NCBI GenBank assembly: GCA_964648115.1
Contig: CAZYME010000018.1
Location: 1-50,533 of the forward strand
Direction: 5' to 3'
Origin: CAZYME01 sp964648115
GTDB taxonomy: Bacteria > Pseudomonadota > Gammaproteobacteria > Legionellales > Legionellaceae
DNA: 50,533 nucleotides
The notes under the pieces: generated by a model
Told to the model about the DNA's origin: nothing
Seen by the model: the letters and a program-made list of their open reading frames with translations, nothing else
Database searches by the model: none
In this document: positions 35,544 through 44,095 of the stretch, piece after piece
Layout: the number at the start of each line of letters is the position of its first letter
How positions within the stretch are numbered: the first letter of the stretch is position 1
Position numbers and translations under genes: made by a program

Positions 35544-36394
35544 GTTGACTCCTTTTCAACTAACAAACTCAAATCAATTGCACGCACGGATTTCGTCATA
35601 GCACCTACCGAAATGTAATCCACTCCCGTTCCTGCAACTGCCGCAATGGTATCTAAATTTACTCCACCTGAAGCTTCTAATTCACATTGTCGTGATTGAT
35701 TCATCGCTACTGCCTCAATTAACATCGGATGATCAAAGTTATCCAACAAGATACGATCAGGTTTAGCATCTAACGCTTCTTGCAACTCATCTAACGTTTC
35801 GACTTCAATCTCAACTAATAAACTCCCGGGTGCGGATCTAGCCAGAGTGATGGCTTTACCAATCGAACCACACGCTTTTATGTGATTTTCTTTTATCAAA
35901 AAAGCATCATACAAACCAAAACGATGGTTAACACCCCCAGCACATGCAACCGCGTATTTCTGCGCCAAACGAAGCCCTGGCAGCGTCTTGCGTGTGTCTA
36001 ATAGTCGAGTAGCATGGCCTTTCAGCTGCTTTAAATAAAGATGCGTTTGTGTTGCAGTTCCAGACAAGGTTTGCATAAAATTTAAAGCCGTACGCTCAGC
36101 AGTTAAAATGCTACGCGCCAAACCTCGGATGGAACAAAGCGTTGCCGGCTTGTCTATCCAAGCGCCCTCTTCAACCAGCCACTCCACCTCTATCTTGGAA
36201 TCAATTTCGGCAAAAGTACAATTTACCCAAGGTTGGCCACAAACCAACATAGGCTCGCGTGAAATAATTTTTGCACTTACCTGTAACTCGGCTGGTAAAA
36301 GTTCGGCAGTTACATCTCCCGTACCCACATCTTCAGACAATGCTCGCCTTACATCTGCCAGAATATCTACTTTTTTAGGCTCCATAATTTGCAT
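35540..36394 (-). CDS. nadC: Nicotinate-nucleotide pyrophosphorylase (carboxylating)
   Basis: It makes nicotinate mononucleotide from quinolinate and PRPP, the third step of NAD synthesis from aspartate. The QPRTase features are ALSEDVGTGDVTAELLP near the start, ERTALNFMQTLSGTATQTH, DTRKTLPGLRLAQKYAVACAGGVNHRFGLYDAFLIKENH and EASGGVNLDTIA. Length is 284 aa; an ATG at 36385 would give 281. Its partners nadB and nadA are 8 kb away at 44-47 kb. It overlaps the antiporter by about 20 nt and murG by 4 nt. Confidence 0.95.
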   Translation of the reverse strand: MQIMEPKKVDILADVRRALSEDVGTGDVTAELLPAELQVSAKIISREPMLVCGQPWVNCTFAEIDSKIEVEWLVEEGAWIDKPATLCSIRGLARSILTAERTALNFMQTLSGTATQTHLYLKQLKGHATRLLDTRKTLPGLRLAQKYAVACAGGVNHRFGLYDAFLIKENHIKACGSIGKAITLARSAPGSLLVEIEVETLDELQEALDAKPDRILLDNFDHPMLIEAVAMNQSRQCELEASGGVNLDTIAAVAGTGVDYISVGAMTKSVRAIDLSLLVEKEST

Positions 36395-37733
36395 ACCGTG
36401 CTTTAAGCCACAAAGGCGCTATTAGGGTTGTTACTATCACCATTAAAATAATTGCTGAAAAAAGCTGGTCAGGGATAACACCAAGCGTCCTCCCAATAGA
36501 AGCAAAAACCAAGCCTACCTCACCGCGAGGCAGCATTCCAATGCCAATCAAAAGGCGATCATCTTTGCGATTGCCACCTAGCCCACTAACCAATTTACCA
36601 AGAATAGCGGCTAGGATTAATCCGCCAGATATCAATAAAACATGCCAATCAAAAAACGATTCTATTTTCACCTGTATACCAATTAACATAAAAAAAAGTG
36701 GCGCCAGAAGCGCTTCTAATGGCGCTACCAATTCTTTAATGCCACGCGCATTTTTGTGGCCACGATCGCGTGACTCAAAAAAACCATCATGAATAATTAT
36801 GCCTGCGGCAAAAGCACCGATAATTGCTGCTAATTGCACTAGTGTTGCTAGCCATGCCAAAACCATTACGAATAAAAAAGCGATACTAAATTTGGCTTCC
36901 CAAGGCTCGAGAAAAGAAAAAAAATGGACTGCTTTTTGCAGCACCCAAGGCCCAATCAAAAGAACTCCTGCAAAAAATACAATGGCTAGAAGAATGATTT
37001 GCCCCACCATCCCCATGCTAACCACGCCACTAATAACCAAGCTGCTGACAATGGCTAAAACAATCAAGCCTAAAATATCATCAATCATCGCCGCGCCTAA
37101 AATGGTTCTAGCCTCACGTGTATCTAATTTTTTCATATCCTTGAGAACACGTGCGGTAATCCCAACACTGGTCGCCGATAATGTCGCTGCAACAAATAGG
37201 TGAACATTGAAAGATGAGTTTGGCATTAATACAGCAGTAACCAGCAAACCCAGTATGATTGGCGCCACTACGCCTAAGACAGCTACTTGAAGAGATGCGC
37301 GCCCGGTGCGTTTTAATTCCGCTACTGAACTTTCAAGACCGACCATAAACAGCAAAAAGATAACGCCAAAACGTGAAAAGATATCGATGATATAAGCTAT
37401 TTTTATTAAATCGATTCCACCTTTGGCGCTCAATGCCCCAATTACCTGCTGAGCATATTGAGGATTTGGGATAAATGTATTCACGGCCTTTACCAGCGGA
37501 ATACCTGTCAGTGTCTCACCAAGGATATCAAATACAGCCGAACCCTCGCGCAGAATAATGGCTAAGTGCATGCCAAAAAAATAGCAAATATTACCGACTA
37601 AAACTCCCATCAACAATTCGCCCAAAACACCAGGCTGCTGCAAACGTAAAGCGATATAACGACCCATGACCCCGAAAAAAAAGATTAACGTAATCCAAAA
37701 AATTACTGAAGCCACCGGGTCGAGGTGATTCAT
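36375..37733 (-). CDS. Cation:proton antiporter, CPA2 family
   Basis: A 452-aa membrane protein of about 12-13 TM helices, with the Na+/H+ exchanger domain. Visible signatures are LRLQQPGVLGELLMGVLVGN, the FGVIFLLFMVGLESSVAEL segment, and the ion-site DDILGLIVLAIVSSLV. It ends without a TrkA-N/RCK domain, unlike KefB/C. Likely cytoplasmic pH or Na+/K+ homeostasis. It overlaps ppsA by 4 nt and nadC by about 20 nt. Confidence 0.9.
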   Translation of the reverse strand: MNHLDPVASVIFWITLIFFFGVMGRYIALRLQQPGVLGELLMGVLVGNICYFFGMHLAIILREGSAVFDILGETLTGIPLVKAVNTFIPNPQYAQQVIGALSAKGGIDLIKIAYIIDIFSRFGVIFLLFMVGLESSVAELKRTGRASLQVAVLGVVAPIILGLLVTAVLMPNSSFNVHLFVAATLSATSVGITARVLKDMKKLDTREARTILGAAMIDDILGLIVLAIVSSLVISGVVSMGMVGQIILLAIVFFAGVLLIGPWVLQKAVHFFSFLEPWEAKFSIAFLFVMVLAWLATLVQLAAIIGAFAAGIIIHDGFFESRDRGHKNARGIKELVAPLEALLAPLFFMLIGIQVKIESFFDWHVLLISGGLILAAILGKLVSGLGGNRKDDRLLIGIGMLPRGEVGLVFASIGRTLGVIPDQLFSAIILMVIVTTLIAPLWLKARYANYGA

Positions 37734-40114
37734 TGCTTTTGCTTAGCAAGAAATAGACATGTTTCGAGTACCGAATCAGGATTTAAAGACATACTATCAA
37801 TGCCTTCATCCATCAACCATTCTGCAAAATCCGGATGGTCAGAAGGCCCCTGGCCACAAATACCGATATATTTTCCTTGTTTTTTACACGCTGAAATAGC
37901 CATATGTAGCAGTGCTTTTACAGCAGGATCCCGCTCATCAAACTGCGAAGCGACCAAGCCAGAATCGCGATCCAAGCCTAAAGTTAATTGTGTCAAATCA
38001 TTTGAACCAATGGAAAAGCCATCAAAATGCTCTAAAAATTCATTGGCCAGCAACGCATTAGACGGCAACTCACACATCATAATAATACGTAGCCCATTTT
38101 TACCGCGCTCAAGACCATGCGTCTTAAGAACCGTGATAACTTGCTCGGCTTCTGTTACTGTCCTCACAAAAGGAATCATAACTTCTACGTTGGTTAACCC
38201 CATATCTTCTCGTACCCGTTTAATCGCCACACATTCCAAAGCAAAACAATCAGAGAAGTTAGGTGAAACGTAGCGTGAAGCCCCACGGAAACCCAACATA
38301 GGATTTTCTTCGTGCGGCTCGTATAAATCGCCGCCAGCAAGATTTGCGTATTCATTAGATTTAAAATCTGACAATCGAACTATCACAGGCTTTGGATAAA
38401 AAGCTGCGGCAATCGTAGCAACACCTTCCTTCAGGCGCTCAATGTAATATTCGACGGGAGAAGCATAAGCGGCTGTTTTTTCATCAATCAATTTTTTTAA
38501 ATTTTTATCCTCTAGCATATCGTATTGCAATAATGCTTTAGGATGGATTCCAATAGCGCTAGATATTAAGAACTCAACCCTAGCAAGACCAACGCCACCA
38601 TTTGGAATGGATTGAAAAGCAAACGCTCGCTCAGGGTTGCCCACATTGAGCATTACGTTAACAGGCAGATCCGGCATGGTATCCACATCTAATTTAACAA
38701 GCTCAAAAGGCAATATGCCTTCATAAACAAAACCTGTATCACCTTCGGCACAGCTCACGGTCACTTCATCACCGTCGCGAATAGTTTTGGTCGCATCCCC
38801 GCAACCTACTACCGCTGGAATCCCCAGCTCACGCGCGATAATTGCTGCATGACAGGTGCGTCCGCCTCGATTGGTCACAATAGCTGCAGCGCGCTTCATC
38901 ACAGGCTCCCAATCGGGATCCGTCATGTCAGATACCAAAATATCACCGGGTTGAACACGGTGCATTTCGCTAATATCATCAATTATTCTTACACGCCCTT
39001 GGCCAATACGTTGCCCAATGCTGCGACCTTCACTTAAAACTTTCCCCTGTTTTTTTAGGGAGTAGCGTTCTAGAATTTGTTTGTTATCACGGCTTTTCAC
39101 TGTTTCAGGACGCGCTTGTAAAATATAAAGCCTGCCATCATTACCATCTTTGGCCCATTCAATATCCATGGGTCTGCCATAATGTTTCTCAATAATCAGT
39201 GCTTGACTGGCTAATTGCTCCACTTCAGCCGTCGTTAAGGAAAACTGTTGTTGGGCTGCCATATCTACTTGGACTGTTTTAACCGTTCGTGCTTCTTTAG
39301 GATCATCACAATAAATCATTTTTATGGCTTTACTGCCTAGAGTACGGCGCACAACAGCTGAATGCCCGGCTCGCAGGCTAGGTTTATGCACATAAAACTC
39401 ATCGGGATTAACAGCGCCTTGTACTACCATTTCGCCTAGACCATATGAAGAGTTGATAAAAACCACTTGGTCAAAGCCTGATTCAGTGTCAATAGTAAAC
39501 ATAACCCCACTAACGGCCATATCACTGCGAATCATCTGCTGTATTCCAGCAGATAGAGCAACATCTTGATGAGCGAATCCATGATGAACACGGTAGGTAA
39601 TAGCGCGATCATTAAACAACGAGGCAAACACCTGTTTGATAGCTAATAAAACCGCCTCTTCGCCTTTGACGTTTAAATAGGTTTCTTGTTGACCTGCAAA
39701 CGATGCATCGGGTAGATCTTCTGCAGTAGCGGAAGATCGTACTGCAACGCTGAAATCCTCATGCCCAATTGTTTTAGTAAGATTATGATAGGCAGTGCGT
39801 ACAGCGTCTTCAAATGCACTGGTAAATGGGGCATTTATTACCATCTCACGAATTTTTTTCCCAACTATAGCTAATTGACGCACATCGTTAGCGTCGAGAG
39901 CCGTTAGCAGCTCATATATTTTTTTATCTAAACCATTGTGAGCCAAAAATTCACGAAATGAATCTGCTGTGGTTGCAAAGCCTGTGGGAACTGACACACC
40001 ATTGGAGGATAAACAACTAATCATTTCACCTAAAGAGGCGTTTTTACCACCAACCTGCTCTAAATCCGCCATCCCTAGCTGCTGCAAGTCGATCGTATGT
40101 GTACTGACTAACAT
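37730..40114 (-). CDS. ppsA: Phosphoenolpyruvate synthase
   Basis: It converts pyruvate, ATP and water to PEP, AMP and phosphate, the first step of gluconeogenesis from pyruvate. The N-terminal ATP-grasp domain starts VGGKNASLGEMI. The swivelling domain has the phospho-His in TNRGGRTCHAAIIARELGIPAV (His near 420). The C-terminal PEP-binding barrel has GFRGASRY and the end CGQGPSDHPDFAEWL. Length (794 aa) is typical. It is first in the five-gene unit. Gluconeogenesis fits amino-acid-based growth of intracellular bacteria. Confidence 0.96.
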   Translation of the reverse strand: MLVSTHTIDLQQLGMADLEQVGGKNASLGEMISCLSSNGVSVPTGFATTADSFREFLAHNGLDKKIYELLTALDANDVRQLAIVGKKIREMVINAPFTSAFEDAVRTAYHNLTKTIGHEDFSVAVRSSATAEDLPDASFAGQQETYLNVKGEEAVLLAIKQVFASLFNDRAITYRVHHGFAHQDVALSAGIQQMIRSDMAVSGVMFTIDTESGFDQVVFINSSYGLGEMVVQGAVNPDEFYVHKPSLRAGHSAVVRRTLGSKAIKMIYCDDPKEARTVKTVQVDMAAQQQFSLTTAEVEQLASQALIIEKHYGRPMDIEWAKDGNDGRLYILQARPETVKSRDNKQILERYSLKKQGKVLSEGRSIGQRIGQGRVRIIDDISEMHRVQPGDILVSDMTDPDWEPVMKRAAAIVTNRGGRTCHAAIIARELGIPAVVGCGDATKTIRDGDEVTVSCAEGDTGFVYEGILPFELVKLDVDTMPDLPVNVMLNVGNPERAFAFQSIPNGGVGLARVEFLISSAIGIHPKALLQYDMLEDKNLKKLIDEKTAAYASPVEYYIERLKEGVATIAAAFYPKPVIVRLSDFKSNEYANLAGGDLYEPHEENPMLGFRGASRYVSPNFSDCFALECVAIKRVREDMGLTNVEVMIPFVRTVTEAEQVITVLKTHGLERGKNGLRIIMMCELPSNALLANEFLEHFDGFSIGSNDLTQLTLGLDRDSGLVASQFDERDPAVKALLHMAISACKKQGKYIGICGQGPSDHPDFAEWLMDEGIDSMSLNPDSVLETCLFLAKQKQ

Positions 40115-40206
40115 GTTTACTCCGATTCTATAAAATGACAGCCATTCTACTCAAGTTTGTGTATACTTTTCAAATATAGTCATAGCATGACAAGATTTGC
40201 TTTGTG

Positions 40207-40350
40207 TGCTCCTCTCCCATTGATGGGAGAGGATGCCCGACAGGGCAGGTGAGGGTAGATTAAATCCAAAAATACATTTTTGTTATAAATTATTTTGATC
40301 ACCCCTCATCCGCCCTATCGGGCACCTTCTCCCCTCGCGGGGCGAAGGAA
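40207..40350. repeat. Dispersed palindromic repeat R2, copy b (with internal insertion)
   Basis: Matches 32931-33040 except for an extra stretch of about 37 bp at the centre (around 40265-40302), rich in A/T and holding a small palindrome (aaaaatacattttt). The same gatgcccgacagggcagg and ccgccctatcgggcacc arms are present. It lies upstream of ppsA and past the paralogue gene; nothing else is in this 253-bp gap. Confidence 0.8.
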
Positions 40351-40367
40351 TACTTCTGGGCATGGGC

Positions 40368-41411
40368 TTAAAAACCAAATGTAGATTGTGGTTCTGCACT
40401 TTCATCTATGCCTGCGGAGGGATTTAACAATTTTGGTAATTTCTTTCGTAGAATAAATATTCGCAGTGACATCTCCCCTCTGGGTCTGTGCATGCTTTCT
40501 GATAGCCTTGCAGAAGCCGCAGGAACAGAAGCGGAAACTGGGGCCTCTGTGGACTCTACTGGGTTAGGTACTGATTCCTCATCATTACACTCTCCTTCTG
40601 GATGGAGAATAGAGGATATAAGCTGACCCAAATTCGAACTCGGTTCAGGAGAGGTAAAATGTTGTGGAGTAGGCAATTTCTCGATGCATTCCTGCTGAAA
40701 TAATACTTCTTGAATTTCATCAACGAGCCTCTCTGATACTGGGATAGCAATGAGAACCAATATACGCTCGATTGCTTCTCTGAGTTTTTCGACCGTCCCC
40801 TGTTGAAGCAAATCAAAAATAGGAATCATCCTAGCAAGCCACTGTATTGGATTAGAGTGCAGTTCTTGTCTTATAGAATCCTCTGCCTCTAAAATTCTCA
40901 TTTCAGCACACAGCCCCACTATTTTTTCAACAATGCAAAACCATGCCAAAATTGGTTGGATTGGATTTTTCAATAGACTTATTTGTTCTGTAAGCTGCGC
41001 ATCACGCTGGGAAATAGAAATCAATCCAGTATAGCCCTCTGTCACCAAACGCCTTTGATCTTCATGTAATTTATGCAACGCCTCCAACATTATGCCGCCA
41101 CATTGCGTCGCCTCATCCCGCAAAACAACAAGTGCCCTCTTATCATCCTCACTAGCACGTTTGCTAAAAGCACTTAATAATATGCTGTATCTTGCGTGGT
41201 TTTCCATGTACACATAACGAAAAATCAGATGCGCAAACAAGGAAAAATATTCTGAAAGAGGCCTTGCTTGAATCGCTTCAACAAAAAAGCGGTGATTAGT
41301 ACTGATTTGTGTTGGATACCGGGATTCAAGCAATTCCATTAAAGAGAAAAATGCACTGTTTGAGTCATCTGTCATTGGCTTTATATGCTGCTCAGAAGCT
41401 TTTATATACAT
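40368..41411 (-). CDS. Orphan protein, paralogue B of a tandem pair
   Basis: A 347-residue soluble protein, predicted mostly helical. It shares a domain (about 50-245) with its upstream neighbour: PLSEYFSLFAHLIFRYVY, YSILLSAF, ALVVLRDEATQCGGIM, IVEKIVGL..E, NPIQWLARMIPIFDLLQQG. No catalytic motif or signal peptide is seen. After the shared domain comes a low-complexity, proline- and serine-rich tail (PVESTEAPVSASVPAASARL), then a basic patch. The 34-bp gap to the upstream gene implies a common transcript. I do not recognise the family; an effector role is only a guess. Confidence 0.7.
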   Translation of the reverse strand: MYIKASEQHIKPMTDDSNSAFFSLMELLESRYPTQISTNHRFFVEAIQARPLSEYFSLFAHLIFRYVYMENHARYSILLSAFSKRASEDDKRALVVLRDEATQCGGIMLEALHKLHEDQRRLVTEGYTGLISISQRDAQLTEQISLLKNPIQPILAWFCIVEKIVGLCAEMRILEAEDSIRQELHSNPIQWLARMIPIFDLLQQGTVEKLREAIERILVLIAIPVSERLVDEIQEVLFQQECIEKLPTPQHFTSPEPSSNLGQLISSILHPEGECNDEESVPNPVESTEAPVSASVPAASARLSESMHRPRGEMSLRIFILRKKLPKLLNPSAGIDESAEPQSTFGF

Positions 41412-41445
41412 TTTTTCTCCATAGTTTGTTTAAGTAAAAACAAAA

Positions 41446-42528
41446 TTAAGGCACCTGCTCCATTGCAACCTCATCCTCTTCATTTATTTCTGGTAGTTTC
41501 TCGAATTTCTCACCCATCCTCACGTGCCAGATCTTAGTTCGCAAAGATCGTGGTATTTGAACGAGCACCTCAACCCCTTCAACATCGTCGTCTTCTTCCT
41601 CTATCTCCTCAAACGCATCAGAATGGAAAATCTGGTCGCCTACTAAACCCGTCTGTTTATCCTCATCAGTATGTCTTGCTTCCTCTGCTTCTGGAAGTGC
41701 ATCATGAGGAGAAATTCTACGCCTTCTTTGCCTAAAAAATAGATGCCCTAATGCACGAGTTAGGCAATTGCCTCGCTCTTCTTCAGGAACCACCACTTCT
41801 AACCAATGCCGTTCCAATAGCGTTTTTTTAATCTTAGAAGCTAAGCGCGCATCACTGATATCAACTAGTTGCAACGTTAATGTAATGACTTCGATGAGCT
41901 CCCTTTCCTCCCCATTTTGCAACAACCGAAGAATAGGAATGAGATCTGCCATGAATTGTATTGGATTTTTTTCTTTAATCAGCGCCTCTTCTGCTCGCCC
42001 TATGCGTTTGAATTCCTGCAAAATTACTATTATTTTCTCAACGAGAAGAAAGAGCGCTAATGTTGGTTTTTTTTGATCTTCTAATGCCGTAATCGCTCGA
42101 GTTATTTCCCCATCTCTCTCGAGAAGGGTTTTCCCACCAGGGCCAGGATAGAAGCTTGCTGTCAGCAAATCCTTTTGCTGTAGTCTCAACTCTCCTAACT
42201 GCTTTGAAATACCCCCACTGTCAGTAACAGCTTTTTCACGGAAGTGGACAAGGGCTGCTGTACCAGCCTCGCTTACACCCCTCATAGCAGGCAATAAAAT
42301 ATAGTATTGCTCGTCACCCTCATAAGCGTAACGAAAAATTGCTCGAACAAACAATGAAAACCAACTTGAAAGAGGGCTATCTTTCATATCATCTTTAATA
42401 CCTTCGCACTTGTCTTGTTTTATCTCTGGAGCTGTTGCTACCAATAGCTCACCTAGAGGACCAAATGCACTTCTTACATCTCCCGTCAACGCCCCTAAAT
42501 AATCCAGTGGTGCTCGTAACAGCGGCAT
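41446..42528 (-). CDS. Orphan protein, paralogue A of a tandem pair
   Basis: A 360-residue soluble, helical protein sharing its central domain with the following gene (PLSSWFSLFVRAIFRYAY, YYILLPAM, ALVHFREKAVTDSGGI, LVEKIIVILQEFKRI, NPIQFMADLIPILRLLQNG). The C-terminal 100 residues are acidic and likely disordered (EEIEEEDDDVEGVE; INEEDEVAMEQVP), resembling the Glu-rich ends of Dot/Icm substrates. GGAG lies 5 nt before the ATG. It is first of the pair and divergent from purB across 196 bp. No known family is recognised. Confidence 0.7.
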   Translation of the reverse strand: MPLLRAPLDYLGALTGDVRSAFGPLGELLVATAPEIKQDKCEGIKDDMKDSPLSSWFSLFVRAIFRYAYEGDEQYYILLPAMRGVSEAGTAALVHFREKAVTDSGGISKQLGELRLQQKDLLTASFYPGPGGKTLLERDGEITRAITALEDQKKPTLALFLLVEKIIVILQEFKRIGRAEEALIKEKNPIQFMADLIPILRLLQNGEERELIEVITLTLQLVDISDARLASKIKKTLLERHWLEVVVPEEERGNCLTRALGHLFFRQRRRRISPHDALPEAEEARHTDEDKQTGLVGDQIFHSDAFEEIEEEDDDVEGVEVLVQIPRSLRTKIWHVRMGEKFEKLPEINEEDEVAMEQVP

Positions 42529-42724
42529 ATCTTCTCCAATTCACATAAAATTTGGCGGAAATCGTAATTGATTTTATATTGCTCAGCAAGATAACGCTCT
42601 GGTCACATATAAAATAAGATGGTTCTAACTAAAATAGAATTTAGCCAACCATACCCTGCGATTTTATTCACATCTGGCCCCACATCAACTATCATATGTG
42701 CTTTATAACTGTTACGAATAGCTT

Positions 42725-44095
42725 ATGACCCTATCTGCTCTAAACACCGTCTCTCCTGTTGATGGACGCTACCTCAAAAAAACCATGGCATTAAGCCCTT
42801 ATTTTAGCGAATTTGCCCTCATCTATTATCGATTACTAGTTGAAATCCGCTGGTTAGAATCCCTTGCAGCGAATGAAACCATCCAAGAAGTTCCACCAAT
42901 GGATGCAGCATCGAAAGCCTTTCTTAACAACCTACTCACTCAATTCAATGAAGAAGAGGCATTGAAAATCAAAGAGTATGAAAAGCAAACTAACCATGAC
43001 GTAAAGGCAGTAGAATATTATTTAAAAGAGAAAGTAGAGCAATCAAGCTCTTTGAAGAAAATAAGTGGCTTTATTCATTTTGCATGCACCTCAGAGGATA
43101 TAAACAATCTTGCCTACGCGCTCATGCTAAAAGAAGCTATCGCACAAGTTATTCAGCCAACGCTCGCTGAAATTATTGGCAGCATAACCTTACTAGGTAA
43201 ACAACATGCTGATGTAGCGATGCTCGCTCGAACACACGGCCAGCCAGCTACCCCAACGACCATCGGTAAAGAACTTATTAACTTCGTTGCAAGACTTAAA
43301 CGCCCCATGCAACAACTAGCTGAAGTATTGATTTCTGCTAAATGCAACGGCGCTGTAGGTAACTACAATGCCCATATCATTGCCTACCCTGAGGTAGATT
43401 GGCGTAAACATTGCGCCCAATTCGTGACGAACTTAGGCTTGTCATTCAATGCCTACACAACGCAAATCGAACCCCATGATGGGATTGCTGAAGTATCGCA
43501 TCTAATGATCCGCATCAATAATATTTTGCTAGATTACACCAGAGATATTTGGAGCTATATTTCTATGGGCTATTTTAAGCAAAAAACAGTTGCTGAAGAG
43601 GTAGGCTCCTCTACCATGCCTCACAAAGTCAATCCGATTGACTTTGAAAACGCCGAAGGAAATCTAGGGCTAGCTAATACGTTATTCAGCCATTTTGCTA
43701 ATAAGCTTACGCAATCGCGCCTGCAGCGAGATCTTTCCGACTCTACAGTTCTACGTAATTTAGGCGTAGCCTTTGCTTACGCCCTCATAGCCTACCAATC
43801 TATGGTGAAAGGTAATGATAAATTGCAAATTAATAAGCGCGCCCTTGAGCAGGATCTTGACGATAACTGGGAAATTCTTTCTGAGGCGATTCAAACAGTA
43901 ATGCGCCGCTACAATGTTCCCAATGCCTATGAGCAAATGAGAGATTTAACGCGCGGTCGAAGAATTGAGCGCGATCGACTCCTAGAGTTTATAAAATCCT
44001 TGGATATCCCCGAACAAGCAAAAAAACAATTGATGGCGCTTTCTCCTGAGAAATACACAGGCCTTGCCGCACAACTAGTAAAAGCTTTTTCATGA
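42725..44095 (+). CDS. purB: Adenylosuccinate lyase
   Basis: It acts twice in purine synthesis, releasing fumarate from SAICAR and from adenylosuccinate. The superfamily signature is GSSTMPHKVNPIDFENAEGN (near 295-315). The N-terminus is LNTVSPVDGRYLKKTMALSPYFSE, and the substrate His region is RTHGQPATPTTIGKE. Length (456 aa) is typical of the E. coli type. nadB follows with a 4-nt overlap. Confidence 0.96.
   Translation: MTLSALNTVSPVDGRYLKKTMALSPYFSEFALIYYRLLVEIRWLESLAANETIQEVPPMDAASKAFLNNLLTQFNEEEALKIKEYEKQTNHDVKAVEYYLKEKVEQSSSLKKISGFIHFACTSEDINNLAYALMLKEAIAQVIQPTLAEIIGSITLLGKQHADVAMLARTHGQPATPTTIGKELINFVARLKRPMQQLAEVLISAKCNGAVGNYNAHIIAYPEVDWRKHCAQFVTNLGLSFNAYTTQIEPHDGIAEVSHLMIRINNILLDYTRDIWSYISMGYFKQKTVAEEVGSSTMPHKVNPIDFENAEGNLGLANTLFSHFANKLTQSRLQRDLSDSTVLRNLGVAFAYALIAYQSMVKGNDKLQINKRALEQDLDDNWEILSEAIQTVMRRYNVPNAYEQMRDLTRGRRIERDRLLEFIKSLDIPEQAKKQLMALSPEKYTGLAAQLVKAFS

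Noticed and set aside
37725..38273. 182-residue plus-strand frame over the ppsA 3' end
   Set aside because: Antisense shadow of ppsA, whose protein sequence is fully conserved on the other strand.
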